DNA of 64,000 nucleotides from the NCBI RefSeq assembly GCF_000247695.1, contig NW_004624801.1, positions 2,438,323 to 2,502,322 on the forward strand, written 5' to 3'. Under the pieces are notes generated by a model that worked only from the letters and a program-made list of their open reading frames with translations, was not told where the DNA came from and did not search any database. Shown here one piece after another: positions 33,598 through 44,189 of this stretch. Origin of the DNA: Heterocephalus glaber. Lineage: Eukaryota > Chordata > Mammalia > Rodentia > Bathyergidae. Made by a program: the position numbers and the translations under genes. Numbering within the stretch: position 1 is the stretch's first letter; every line of letters begins with the position of its first letter.

Positions 33598-34300
33598 AAC
33601 ATATGAAGAAGTGTTTAACATATGAAAAAAATGTTTAACCTCACCCGTAATCAAAGAAATTCAAATCAAAACAACAAAATGCAATTTTTGCCTATCAATT
33701 TGGTAACTTTTTAAAATGATAGTGCTCAGTGCTGGTGAGATTAGGGTAAGGTGGCAATTTCATACATTGCTGGTGGGAGCATAAATTGGTACAATCTTTC
33801 TGGAAAGCAATTTGGCAATATGTTATCAAGACCCTGAAAATTGTCCTTACCCTTTAACCCAGTCATTCCACTTCTGGGAATCCATCTCGAAGAAATAATC
33901 AAATAATCAGACAAAGATTTCTGTTCAATGGTGTTTGCTACAACAAATAATATTTTGAAGCATGAATAACTAAAAACTACCTAGAAATTGAATGATGTCA
34001 TGAGCTATATTAGAAAGTTATTGAAAGTCGTGTGAAAAAGGAATACTTAGGGACATGCAAAATGATCACCATAAAATATGAATCATAAATACAACATATA
34101 AAACCAAAACACATTGGGGTTTTACTTATGTAATTAATTATGTATACTCATAATTTTATTTGTGTGTAGAAAAGGCTAAATGCAAACATAGCAAAATAGT
34201 CACAGTTCTTATTAGCAGGTGATAAATTTATTGGTGGCTTTTAATTTTCTACTTTATAATCTTATAATAAAAAAATAATTTAAGAGTTCACATGGCCTTA
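33598..34300 (+). mobile_element. L1M-type LINE 3' fragment
   Basis: GAAATTCAAATCAAAACAAC, CATTGCTGGTGGGAGCATAA, TTTCTGGAAAGCAATTTGGC, ACCCAGTCATTCCACTTCTG and GGAATCCATCTCGAAGAAAT lie in the sense order of L1 ORF2's end and 3' UTR. The stretch then runs to an A/T-rich end. Frames are destroyed. Confidence 0.85.
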
Positions 34301-34444
34301 TGTATTTTTCTGAGTAGTTCAGCATGTCCCCTCTGCACCCCACCCTAGCACAGTACACCAAATTTCAACAGTGGATTATTAGGGGTTACAGAGTTTTCTG
34401 GATTGAGTTAGATAGTAAATATTGTGTTTCACGGGACCTACAAT

Positions 34445-34620
34445 TTTTGTCACAACTCCTCAGCTCTATTGTCTTAGCTCAAAAACAGTCATAGACAATA
34501 TGTCATCCAATGAATGGGCTTGGTTGTGTTCTAATACAACTTTCTTTTCTTTTAAACAAAAATGGGCAACAAGTTAGTTTTAGCCCGTGGCCTTAGGTTG
34601 GTAACACATGGCTAAATAGT
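34445..34620 (-). mobile_element. hAT-Charlie MITE, same family as 14854-15047
   Basis: In antisense the copy carries CATAGACAATATGTCATCCA, AATGGGCTTGGTTGTGTTCT and AATACAACTTTCTTTTC, corresponding to the 'tgtgttccaataaaactttatttacaaa' core of the copy at 14854. The ends are eroded. Confidence 0.65.
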
Positions 34621-36540
34621 CTGAGTCTCTTCCAGGGAAAAATATCTACAATCTTAAACAAATACAGTTGGGAGGCTTCTAGAAGGATGGGGAGAGGATT
34701 CTTGCCCCTCTCTTCCCGGGTACTGTTAGTCTCAGACTGTCAGAAGCAGTCAGCTGAGACATTCTCCACGGGCTGTGCTTATTTCTTTTTTCGCTTCCCT
34801 CTTGTTGATCACAACCCTCTTCCAAGAAGGTTGTTCCACCACCCCCACTATCGACCTTTGTGCAGATTGTGGAATAGGGGTGAGAAAACTCAGACACCAA
34901 AGTGAGGGCATCCAAGAAGTCACAGAGACTTAGCACAGTTGGTGGCTCATTTGAGCCATATGGTGTACAGTCTTCCAGATTCCTAGTCTGTCGCTCCATC
35001 TCCCTTCTTCTCACTGCATTCCAGTGGAAGAAGGAAAGAGACAGGGCATGATGAACTGCACCCCTGGCAATGTTCAAAGGTGCTTCTTGGTGGGATAAGT
35101 TTTATGTAGGAACCATAGAACACTCAGGAAATGTGCAAAATACACTCAGATAAACACATAGGAGTATATGTATGTGAAGCTTTGACATTTCTCTTCTTGG
35201 GGTTGAAGTCTTGCATCACTCACCTGCGTCTGTACACAGCCAGTCTTTCTTCTCAGTCCCGCCTCTCCCTCCTTGCCCCAAGTCCTCTTGTACGTTTCCA
35301 GTACAGTCTTTGTCTAAACCATTTTAGACACTAGGTACTTGTCCAGGAGGCAGAAATGACATCTCAGGGCCATCTGCAAGTCAGGTGATGAGTAAGAGGG
35401 TTATAGGACGACAGTGGCATTCCAGAGACCTCTTCTGCCTTCTCACTTCTCTCACAACCGAATGAAATGAAAAGTTGAAAACCAACAATGGAAATGGCCC
35501 ATGTGGCCAAAAAATGTTTAAAAGCCAGTAGGCCCAGGGTCCTCCCAAAGTTCTCTTCTTCAAACTCTTGATTTCTCTGACTTGGTTTGACCTTACTATC
35601 ATATTTTCTATTGCACCCAAGAGACAGCCGCTAGGAGAGGCCAACTCTTCTCAGGGGCTCCATCTTTCTGGTAGGTAAATGGTAATAAAGAGGAGGGAAC
35701 AAGGAGGTTTTGTATTGAAAAACACTGAAGGCTCCAATGGGTTATTATGCTCTCTCTCATGCCATAACCAAAGCAGAAAATATTTACACTCCGCCCTCAC
35801 ATCCACCTACAATCTTAATTCTGCTGCCTGTCTGTGACTTGTTTACCAGTTACATATCTGACTCTGATTTCCCATGCATAGAAATGTTTGGTTATTGTTT
35901 GGGGGATGAAGGATGTGTTGAGGACCCATTGTGAATCACATGGTCCCATGCCTTCTTTTTATCAAATCTTAATCAACAAACAAACATTGGAAGTTTCACG
36001 GTATATGGAAAAACCATAGGATTCATTGTGCAACCCACGTTTTAGGCATTTTCTCTGGAGAAGATAGACCTCCATTTGAAATGTAGTTCTTTGTTTCCTA
36101 GCTGTGTGAATGACTTGATCTTCTAAAGTTTATCTTTTTTCTATTTAAGGGGCAAAAGAACACTGTGAGTGTGGGAAGAGTAAGGGTAAACACCGTGCAG
36201 AAGTGTAAAGCTGGCACACGGGATCTCCTGGCACAGAGACAGGCTCAGAATTATGCATTCCCCCTTCACTCCTGTAGGCAAGGAACAGCGCTGATGGTGC
36301 TGAGGCGTGCAGGATGTTACTTGGTTACTTGGGCCCCATCTCCTTCAAGTTCTGAGTCTTCAGGAACAACATTCGTGGATGCAAATATCCTGAAATACTG
36401 GGCACACTTAGAAAGATCATTTGATGTGCCATGAGAACCCAGAAAAGGAATACATCCTGTGGAGTATTAGGGAGGGGGTGGTACGTAACCTGAGACTAGA
36501 GAGACAAGGATGGAGATGCAGAAAGGGCTTCTGGGCAGGG
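34621..36540. other. Unassigned DNA
   Basis: About 1.9 kb without a repeat or exon that I can name. The 132-codon minus-strand frame (34679-35077) lacks motifs. Confidence 0.35.
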
Positions 36541-36905
36541 CATACTAGTCAGTTTTCATTACTATAATGAAATCCCAAAGGCAGCCTACTTATAAAGAAA
36601 AGAGGTTTATTTAGCTCACCTTAGGAGGTTCAAAGTTCAAGATTGGGCAGCCCCACTGTTCAGGCCTCTGGTGAGGGCAGGGGATAGTATCACACCATGG
36701 CAGAAATGTGTATGAGAGGAAGCATCTTACTGCTAGACAGGCACTTGGAGTGCAACTCAAGGGTAAAGCACAGGCTTTTGTAACCACTCACTCCTGCTGG
36801 AATTCAACTCTAGAAGAGCATCATTCCCTTCAGAGGGCACATCCCAGTGACCTCCCACTGAGCCCCACCTCTTAAGGGCTCCACCATCTCCCCATCACCA
36901 CACTA
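36541..36905 (-). mobile_element. MaLR-like rodent LTR (solo, antisense)
   Basis: ACTAGTCAGTTTTCATTACT, AAAAGAGGTTTATTTAGCTC, CAGGCCTCTGGTGAGGGCAG, CCATGGCAGAAATGTGTATG, ATCCCAGTGACCTCCCACTG and CCCCACCTCTTAAGGGCTCC follow the antisense MaLR LTR order used by the other copies in this window. Confidence 0.75.
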
Positions 36906-37615
36906 AGGACCAACTCGAGGACCCAGGGAAACGAAGCAAATCCAAATCTTACTCAGGGGACTTGCAAGACCACAGGCTGGAGACAGGAGCAGCTGTAATA
37001 TTTCAGGAAATGATGAATCGTTCAGGATATGCAGACCATCAGGAGCACAGAGAGCCTGCAGTGTAGGGAAGACTAAACAAACTAAAGAAGGCCAGACCAC
37101 GAAGTAGCCGTGGACCCTCTGCCAAGATTGTGTGTTGTTGTGAGGACCATAGATTCTCAGTCTGAGAAATGACATCACCATGACACCTTTTTAACAGGAT
37201 GAATGCATATCTCCACCTGGCAAGTACAGTTACCCAGAGACCGCCTTTAACTCCAACCATTTCCATTGCAATGATAAATCACATGGCCTTTCTATTTTTT
37301 GATGACCCCATTGTTTCATGAGAAGCAAAAACTAGGGTAAAAGGAGACCAAACCCAAAAAGACACGTTCAAAGAGACACACCCCAGTCCTCCATGTTGGA
37401 AATAAGGGTCTCCAAAGGCAGAGAACTACGGGGAATGGAAAGAAAGTAATGAACCCAAGAACCGCACTGATGGTAGCTTCAATAAGACCTCTTGACAGAT
37501 ATATGAGGGATGCAGAAAGAAATAAGCAGGACCCATGAGGACTGATAATGTTGGATGCATGGGGTTAATGGGGCAAGCAGGATATTCTCATGTATAAGAA
37601 TGAGAAACTGGAAGT
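36906..37615. other. No feature recognised
   Basis: I see no repeat or gene that I can support. Confidence 0.35.
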
Positions 37616-37619
37616 GAGA

Positions 37620-38110
37620 ATCTGGAGCCAAGCAGAGGTGAGGTTGCTATGTGGATGTGGCTGATGCCTGGGGAGACTCATGGCTAGAGAGGGAAGTATG
37701 AGACCACCCAGGGAGGGAAGATTCCAGATGAGACTTGAGGCACATGGACTGAGGTTGAGTCATGTGCAAAAGAAGAGAAGCACCAGGGACCAGAATCATT
37801 GAAACCTGGGAGAAGGTCGGAGGATGACGGGTTGGATCCACAGAGTCAGATGCTTCCAAAGCATTGAGTAGGTTGGAAGAGGCAATTAGGAAGACATTGG
37901 AAAGTTTCATTTCACCAGAGCAGGGTGGGGACCGAAGGCAAATTGCAGTGGGTTGAGGAGTGAGTGGGAGGGAAGGAGGTGGTGTCAGTAAACAGAGATG
38001 ACTCTCGGGATAACTGTGTTAGCGGAAGGAAGGAAAGGGAAGAGCTCGTGGTCTGAGGAAGTAATCAAGAAAAGTGAAGCATTTGGGGAAGTTAAGTGGG
38101 AACTGAACAG
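37620..38110 (-). mobile_element. Ancient L2-class fragment (antisense)
   Basis: GTTGGATCCACAGAGTCAGA then TGCTTCCAAAGCATTGAGTA, ACATTGGAAAGTTTCATTTC, AATTGCAGTGGGTTGAGGAG and TGAGTGGGAGGGAAGGAGG are in the order of the antisense theme 'cagagtcagatgctgctgagaggtc...ggattgcagtgggttgaggagtgagtgggag'. That theme corresponds to the reversed L2 reverse-transcriptase region. The family assignment is moderate. Confidence 0.5.
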
Positions 38111-38299
38111 GTTTGAAGACTAAGAAGAAGATGCTAGAGCTCAACACTTGGAAAAAGACGGAGTAGATGGCAGTGAGATGAGAGCACAATCCTATCTCGA
38201 CACAGATGAATGATCAGAAGAGGGAGTAAGTAGAGGTGGTGGAGTTAGTGGTGGACAGGGTGTTGTTCCCACCACCTGATAGCTATTCTCACTACTTGC

Positions 38300-38432
38300 T
38301 CACATGCAAGCTCGCAGCATTGTTTAAGTCTATTTTCATTCCCTGTGTGAAAAAAACTGAGTCTGAGAGAGGCTTAATTCCCCCACACAACTACCAAGTA
38401 GCAGAGCATGGATTTAAACCCATGGCTGCCCA
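38300..38432 (-). repeat. MIR fragment (antisense)
   Basis: AAAAAAACTGAGTCTGAGAG, then CAACTACCAAGTAGCAGAGC and ATGGATTTAAACCCATGG match the reversed MIR core and its 'gattcgaacccagg' region. Confidence 0.65.
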
Positions 38433-39335
38433 ATGGCCCAGGCTCAGGGGCCGCTTGGAGTCAGCATAGGTCAGTGGCTCCGCGTTCTGGGAGAGGGAGA
38501 GGTGAAGTCATCTTCTGTGAATGAATAGTGGAGATGGATTTGGAAGCCTGAAGAGGGAGGAGAAGAGTTGAAACAGCTGTTGGGAAGAATGCAGGAGGGA
38601 CAGGCCAGAGGAGAGAGAGGGCACTGACAGCTTCCTGGGGCACTGATAGCTTCCAGAGCTTCCAGCAGATTCCATCTTGCTCTTATCACTGCATTCCCAG
38701 CTGATCCCTGCCCAGAACCTGCACCACAACATTCTAATTTTTTTTGTTGTTGTTCTCTTTCCTTTAACCTCTTCCTCAAGGGAAATAAGTCACATGGCCA
38801 AAGAAGAACAGGTTGAAGATGCCAGAGAAGGGAGCTGGGGAGGCAAACTTTAGGTGTCCCACCGAGCAGCCCTCAGCCTCAGAGGCTGAAGGAGACAATG
38901 TGTACCATGGGGTAACATGATGACAGGTGGAATGGCTGCTAGCAAGAGCATTCTCTGTGTATAGAGGTTCAGCTGTACTGTTGTTCATCCAGCCCTCCAA
39001 TTGCTTACTCCCAGCCAAAAGTGGACGGACTGGACTCAAGAGCTTCTTAAGCCTGGCGGTCTGGCCACCCCACCTTCCTCAGACAACCAGCTTCTATTCC
39101 ACCCACACCAAGCCCCTCCAGCCCATGTAACTTCTTCCTACTGGAGATCTATTACTCTTGGTCTTCATTGGAACCCAGAGTTGAAGCTCTTATTGCTGAT
39201 CCACTAGTTTCACAGCTGTGAAAATCATAGGAAACTTGAACAAGCCCACTCACTCTCTGAGAACAGCCGGTTAATACACTGGTGCTGTTGACCTTAGGGA
39301 CAGGCTTCAAGGCACAAGATTACTGTCTGTTGGAT
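38433..39335. other. No feature recognised
   Basis: I see no repeat or exon that I can support. Overlapping frames at 38461-38779 lie in one AG-rich stretch. Confidence 0.35.
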
Positions 39336-39339
39336 GTGG

Positions 39340-39600
39340 GCCCCCAACTACCCAAACAGAACTACTAAGCCATTGGTCAAATTAATAAAATCCATATGGA
39401 ACAAGAATCTCAAAGAAATTGGGCTCATTTCAAATTTCCATAAAAATGGCTAACAGGACCAGGGAATTGACGTTGAGTTCTAGAAATACATTGACATTCT
39501 GCCTCCAAATATCACTGTCAGCACATGTTTATAAAATCTGTGGGCTGATAGATTCCAGAAGCTTTTATTAGAATCTTCTCGGGCTCACTTGTCAGAGGGT
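39340..39600. other. Unique sequence, possible conserved non-coding element
   Basis: The block has no repeat signature and contains AAATTAATAAAATCCATATG, TTTCCATAAAAATGGC and TTTTATTAGAATCTTCTCGG. It is AT-rich with homeodomain- and MEF2-like cores. The reading as preserved regulatory DNA is an inference. Confidence 0.3.
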
Positions 39601-39828
39601 AATCATGTCCAATTCTTCATAATAGAGAAAAAGCACAAGGAAATGGCCATGGTTTCGGCTCAGGTAGAAATAGAATCATTTGAGGGGACCGAAAGGAGGG
39701 ATGTTCTAATCTACAAAGAGTGTAACTGTGCCAGGTGGAGGGGCAAGAAAGAGGGGAGCCAACACTCCTCACAGAGTGTTTCTGAAGGTTGGTGTCTCAG
39801 AATCGACACACTTGAGAAGCAGTGATCT

Positions 39829-39900
39829 CCGTGTACGTGTGCGTGTGTGTGTACACAACACACACACGCGCACACACACACATGCACATGTACACACAGA
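39829..39900 (+). repeat. (TG)n-(CA)n mirror-inverted microsatellite
   Basis: A GTGTACGTGTGCGTGTG half is followed directly by an ACACACACGCGCACACAC half, so the tract is close to self-complementary and could extrude as a hairpin or adopt Z-DNA. Several overlapping open frames on both strands run through it and are artefacts. Confidence 0.9.
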
Positions 39901-40129
39901 CACTCCAGGTCCCTCAAGAGCTGCATACCATGACCTGGCCTAAGTTAAAATCAAGCCTGAGGCTCCCCATAGTCTCTGGTTTAAATTGTGCTTTCAGACC
40001 ACAGGCAGGGGAAGTCTCCTGACAGCTAGGGCCTTGTCCTCAGCCCAACTCTCTTGCAGATTACCATGGGTCCCTTAAATCTCCCGAAAAGCGGCCCGGG
40101 GGCAACAAATCCTTCCCTCCTCCACTGCT

Positions 40130-40440
40130 TCCAACATCGCTCTAATTAATGCAGGAGAAAATTAATTACAGAGGGATTCTGGGCATCTAATGACTAGCCC
40201 CAGCTCCCCCACCCCCTCTAGCTAATTGCGGTTCCCCATTGGTCCTGCCCAGCCCTGCCCTCCTGCCCTCCCCTCCCCCCTCCTTCCCAGAACCCGCGAA
40301 CAATACCACCGGCTAATTAGGCAGGGAAAGTTTCTTGGCAAAGGGGACCGAGTGCTAGGTCAGTACCTTGAACAACCCAGAAGAAAAACAAAACAGCATT
40401 AAAAGGGGGGGAGAAACCTGTTAATCCCAAACGCATTTCC
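40130..40440. promoter_or_regulatory. Homeodomain-site cluster, candidate enhancer
   Basis: Within about 190 bases there are five TAAT cores: TAATTAAT at 40143-40150, ATTAATTA at 40161-40168, TAATGA at 40188-40193, TAATTG at 40223-40228 and TAATTAG at 40314-40320. A SOX-like AACAAT lies at 40299-40304 and an OTX-like TAATCC at 40424-40429. An inverted CCAAT box (ATTGG) is at 40238-40242. No repeat is visible across 40030-40620. Clustered homeodomain cores in unique DNA are typical of developmental enhancers, but no target gene can be named from this window. Confidence 0.45.
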
Positions 40441-40796
40441 GCCAAATATTCTCCTTTTCAAGTGTTTTCTTCCTGGTAAACAAAGTTCTGTGGCTGGCTC
40501 TGGAGATTTTAGGACGCGGTTGCTTAGGAATATCGGGGAAAACACGAAGTTCTCCACCTCAGCCCCATTTAAAAAAATTTTTTTGTTTCTCCTCGCTCTT
40601 GCTCACTCACTGAGAGACTGGGACACGTTCCCACAGCGGAGAGACAGCCTGTTTGTAAAGAAGAGCTGAGTCTTCTTTTCCTTTCTGTTCTTGCCTTTTA
40701 TCTTTTCCTTCTCGAATAGCTTCCCAGAACCAGGGAAGGGACAGAGCTTGGGTCTCTTGAGCTTGCTGTCCTCCAGGACCATCCACACTTTCCAAA

Positions 40797-40905
40797 ATGG
40801 TCACCATGAACCACTTGTGGCCACTGGGCATTTGAAAGGTGGCTCATGAGACTGAAGGTTAAATGTTATTTCATTTTGATTAATCAAAATTGGAATCGTC
40901 GCAGA
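40797..40905. mobile_element. hAT-type MITE fragment ('gccacatgtggc' family)
   Basis: TGGTCACCATGAACCACTTG, TGGCCACTGGGCATTTGAAA, then GGTTAAATGTTATTTCATTT and TGATTAATCAAAATTGG match the family seen at 41480-41620 and 44190-44350, where a 'stands for gene-side' ACATGTGGC core flanks an AT-rich middle. Confidence 0.5.
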
Positions 40906-41059
40906 TGGCTTGTGGCTTGGAGAGACAGCTCCTGACAAAAGCCACTCTGGGCTGAGAGCCACCTGGAGGACAGAATGGGGTCTGGGTAGTTCTGTGACAG
41001 TTGTGAAGGACAGAGGAGGGAACAACGCAAGGAACATACTGGCCTTGATTTAAATATGG

Positions 41060-41180
41060 CCCAGCCTTCTCTCTGTGTGGCCTTGGGCATTACTTAACTT
41101 AGGCCTCAGTTTCCTCTTCTGTGAAGTTAGAGACAACCTTCAGAGTACACCTCAGCATTGTTCTGAGGCTCTGGTGATGG
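41060..41180 (+). repeat. MIR fragment
   Basis: TCTGTGTGGCCTTGGGCATT then ACTTAACTTAGGCCTCAGTT and TCCTCTTCTGTGAAGTTAG is the MIR core. Confidence 0.75.
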
Positions 41181-41419
41181 ATACCAATTCCCCAGTGACC
41201 TCGCCCACCAGAGAATGCCAACATGGCTGCCAGGCCCCCTCTGCATTTGCTCCACTCTCCAGAGTCCTCCAAAACTCCACTGCTCACCCCAGAATTCCAA
41301 GCTGCTTCCAACCTCTAGGTCTCCCTCCTGCTGTTTCTTGTGGTTTCTTTGCCTGGGCCAGTGATTCCTAAAGAATTGGGACTCCCTTGAGCCAGGAAGC
41401 GTCCCCTCTGGCTCTCTGG

Positions 41420-41421
<2 letters not shown>

Positions 41422-41450
<29 letters not shown>
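41422..41450 (+). repeat. (CT)n simple repeat
   Basis: A pure CT run of about 28 bases. Confidence 0.95.
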
Positions 41451-41454
<4 letters not shown>

Positions 41455-41479
41455 TCCTTTCTCCCTCCAATTTGGTGGT

Positions 41480-41620
41480 TATTAGCTGCATATGGCCACT
41501 GAGTGCTTGAAATGTAAATAATGCTACTGAGCAACTGAATTGAAAATTGTATTTTATTGTCAGAAATGAAAATCGAAATTGAAATAGCTACATATGGTTG
41601 TGTCTCCCCACCCCCAGTTA
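41480..41620. mobile_element. hAT-type MITE fragment ('gccacatgtggc' family)
   Basis: ATTAGCTGCATATGGCCACT, GAGTGCTTGAAATGTAAATA, GAGCAACTGAATTGAAAATT, then an AT-rich middle and ATAGCTACATATGGTTGTG. The two ends are inverted versions of each other in the way this non-autonomous family is built. Confidence 0.6.
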
Positions 41621-41899
41621 CACTTGCTCCATATGCCATGATTGGGCTGGACACCCCTTCTCCATTTTGGTGATCCCTGCACTTACATCTGATATTTTAA
41701 CAATCTTTTAATAAACTTATTATCCCATTAGAAAGTGAACTATTAGAAAAGGCACAGCTTGTATTTGACTCGTTTGTTTTGGTTTCCATCTGTGTCCCAG
41801 CATCCAAGACACCGTCCGGCTCTTAGTAGCTTCTATGTGCTAGAAATAAATATTTCTTGTTCATGGACCGGCAATTGTTCATCAGTCTACACCTTACAT

Positions 41900-42095
41900 C
41901 CGGGAGCAGCAAACTATTACCCACGGACCAATCCCAGCCCGCTCCCTCCTTTCGTATGGGCTCACACTAAGAAAGGTCTATTCATTTTTTATTTTTAAGT
42001 GATTATAACCTGCCTGGTATTCTCTATTTTGCCTCTAGGCCTGCAAAGCCAAAGCTACTCACTTTTTGGCCCTTTAAGAAGGACTCTGTAAATCT
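41900..42095 (+). mobile_element. hAT-Charlie MITE, same family as 14854-15047
   Basis: GGGAGCAGCAAACTATTACC, CACGGACCAATCCCAGCCCG at the left and GGCCTGCAAAGCCAAAGCTA, CTCACTTTTTGGCCCTTTAA at the right match the family's start and end, including the 3' third missing from the 14854 copy. The middle has been replaced by a T-rich stretch. Confidence 0.7.
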
Positions 42096-42429
42096 CTGAC
42101 TGGATCTGGAGAAAAGCTGTGGGGTGTAGCTTGGGGTCAGAGAAGGGGAGAGAAGATGCTTGGGAAAAGTGCTGAGAGAGACCGTGCACACAGCTGAGAT
42201 ATTTCCAGCAGAGCTAAGCCATAGACAGCTGGCTTTAATGGCAGGAGCTACCCCCACCCCGGGGACACAGCCAGAAGGGGCAACCAGACAGGTATACCTC
42301 ATCCTTCCTCCTACCTGGCCCCACCTCCTTCCCCTCAAACACCTCGGGAATTAGGGCTTGGGTGGGAAACACACAATGTGACCCGAGAAAATGCAGCCTC
42401 ACCCACACTCGGGCCCTGGCAAACAGAAC

Positions 42430-43080
42430 GGGGGCTTTTCTGGATTCCATTTTGTGGTTTGACTATGTTAAATTGCAGTTTCCATTTAAAGTAAAGCCCC
42501 CAAACATGTTTTTAATAGCAATGGAAAGGTCTTCCAAAGAGACACGCACAGGGCTTTGGAAGCAATCTGGCAGGCAGGAAGTAATCTGTTCTTTCCCTTT
42601 CCTGCTAAGACATGAACTGAGGTTTCTAAGAACCCGAGCAAAAATTGCTCCGGGCCCTGATGGCACCATGTTAAGGTGAGCGACAACAGTCTAAAAAGTT
42701 TCCCGTCTCTGTACCATGCCCTTTGATACCCTCCCCCTGGTGCTCCCCCATATCTCCCCAAGCTCCAGCTCAGAAAGAAACTGCCAAATGTGGCTCCAAA
42801 CATCAGGAGCATCTGGAGAGCCTTGCAGCCTGCTCACTTCCCAGGGAGGGGCTGGGTGCTCCCGATATGCTAAATATTTCCCTGCTGGAGAATCTATTTT
42901 GCTGCTGCTTGGCAGCAAGGAGACAGGAAGCTATTTAGATATATTATCTTCCTTTTCAGGAAGTGGAGAGGAACTTTTCTATTGCAGTTCACACAAACAT
43001 TCTGTCTAATGGTCATTTAGTCATGCTGGCTCATTAGATCACCAGTGAAGAATGCTCAGGCTGATTAAACGTCATTTTAG
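42430..43080. promoter_or_regulatory. Dense unique block, candidate conserved non-coding region
   Basis: This 650-bp block has no repeat signature at all. It contains ATTTAAAGTAAAGC near 42486, a CTAAATATTT MEF2-like core near 42870, GATATATTATC near 42938, TCTAATGGTCATTTAG near 43003 and CTGATTAAACGTCATTTTAG near 43061. Overlapping open frames run on both strands through 42463-43009, but none has a recognisable domain. The combination of AT-rich cores in otherwise balanced unique sequence suggests regulatory constraint. This is inference from texture. Confidence 0.35.
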
Positions 43081-43313
43081 CAGCTCCACTTGCTGCCCCA
43101 GATCCGAGGGAGAGAACAGAGCAGCTTCCCTGGGCTTAGTGGTGATCAGCAACCTAGAGGTCAGGGTGGGTTCACACCTCACCTTGCAGCCCCTCCCCAG
43201 TGCCCACAGAAAGCATTTTTTCCTTCTAAGGAATGCTTATGGTTTTGTAAAGTAATGTACTCTAGATGTCAGCGAGTAATAAGGTAGGCTCCACGGATAT
43301 TTTCTGGTCAGAT

Positions 43314-43850
43314 AATAGTGTCCTTTCAGGACTAAATGTATAATAGGTCATGTGAAATAGGAAGAAAAGGGGCAAAGGGGAAGGAAGTGGGAGGGCTAGG
43401 GGAAAGGATAGAAGGGAATGGGATTAATATGAGAAAATGGAAAAATAGAAACAAAATTTTTGTAAATAGGGAGGGCTGGAGGGGTTGAAGGGAGGGCTGG
43501 GCAAGGGTGAAAAACAAGAACCAAGAGAGACTATGTAAAGGTGCAAATTTCCAATGATGAATGTCATTATATTGTATACCTAAAATGTACCAATGATTAG
43601 AATGAATAATTGATAATGCAAAATAGGAATAAAAGGTCCAAAGGGGTAGGGGTAGTGGGAGGCGCAGGGGAAAGGAAAGAAGGGAAAGGAAAAAATGATG
43701 AGAAATGGAAAAAATGGAAATAAAGTCTTTGTAAATAGGGGAGGGTGGAGGGCATGAAGGGAGGGCTAGGAATGGGGAAAAAATAAGAACCAAGATGCAT
43801 TATATAAAGATACAATTCCCAATGAAAAAAAAAAATAGTGTCCTGTCAGG
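43314..43850 (+). mobile_element. Dimeric purine-rich retroposon with target-site duplication
   Basis: The insertion is flanked by a 17-bp direct repeat, AATAGTGTCCTTTCAGG at 43314-43330 and AATAGTGTCCTGTCAGG at 43834-43850, with one mismatch. Between them, two related units follow each other: unit 1 about 43331-43560 and unit 2 about 43610-43825. They are joined by a linker holding CATTATATTGTATACC and CCAATGATTAGAATG. Each unit has GAAATAGGAA or AAAATAGGAA near its start, then a GGGGAAGG-type purine block, TTTGTAAATAGGG, GGAGGG blocks, AAGAACCAAGA and a CAATTTCCAATGA or CAATTCCCAATGA end. The second unit ends in an A run. Target duplication plus A tail indicates L1-type retroposition. I do not recognise the family; an L1 3' UTR duplication is possible. 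Confidence 0.7.
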
Positions 43851-43994
43851 GAGGTCAAAGAGGATCTTTGACAGGAAACATCTAGAATACTGTTATAAAA
43901 AAAATTTGCCATATGGACCCATAATCAGACCATGGGGATGAATCAGTAGCTGGAAGTCAGAGGCTGGTGTAGATTGTGAGTTATGGCTGAGTGG

Positions 43995-44165
43995 CGATTC
44001 CGTTCTGGACACTGTTCTACGTGCTTTATGTATATACACTCATTCAAGGCTCAAATAGCTCAAGGAGGTGGGGAACAGGACCAGAAAGTCACATCCTCTG
44101 CCCAAGATCACAGCAATGGTGAATGACCAAGCTGGAATATGGATCTGGTTCACTCTGCATACTGT
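43995..44165 (-). repeat. MIR/L2-like fragment (antisense)
   Basis: ACACTGTTCTACGTGCTTTA, AGCTCAAGGAGGTGGGGAAC, TGCCCAAGATCACAGCAATG and AAGCTGGAATATGGATCTGG follow the reversed MIR order. Confidence 0.7.
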
Positions 44166-44189
44166 CTATTGCAATTGTAGACATTCTAT

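Noticed and set aside
43332..43815. 153-codon minus-strand frame rich in Phe, Pro and Ser
   Set aside because: It is the complement of the purine-rich retroposon units, so the composition follows from the repeat.
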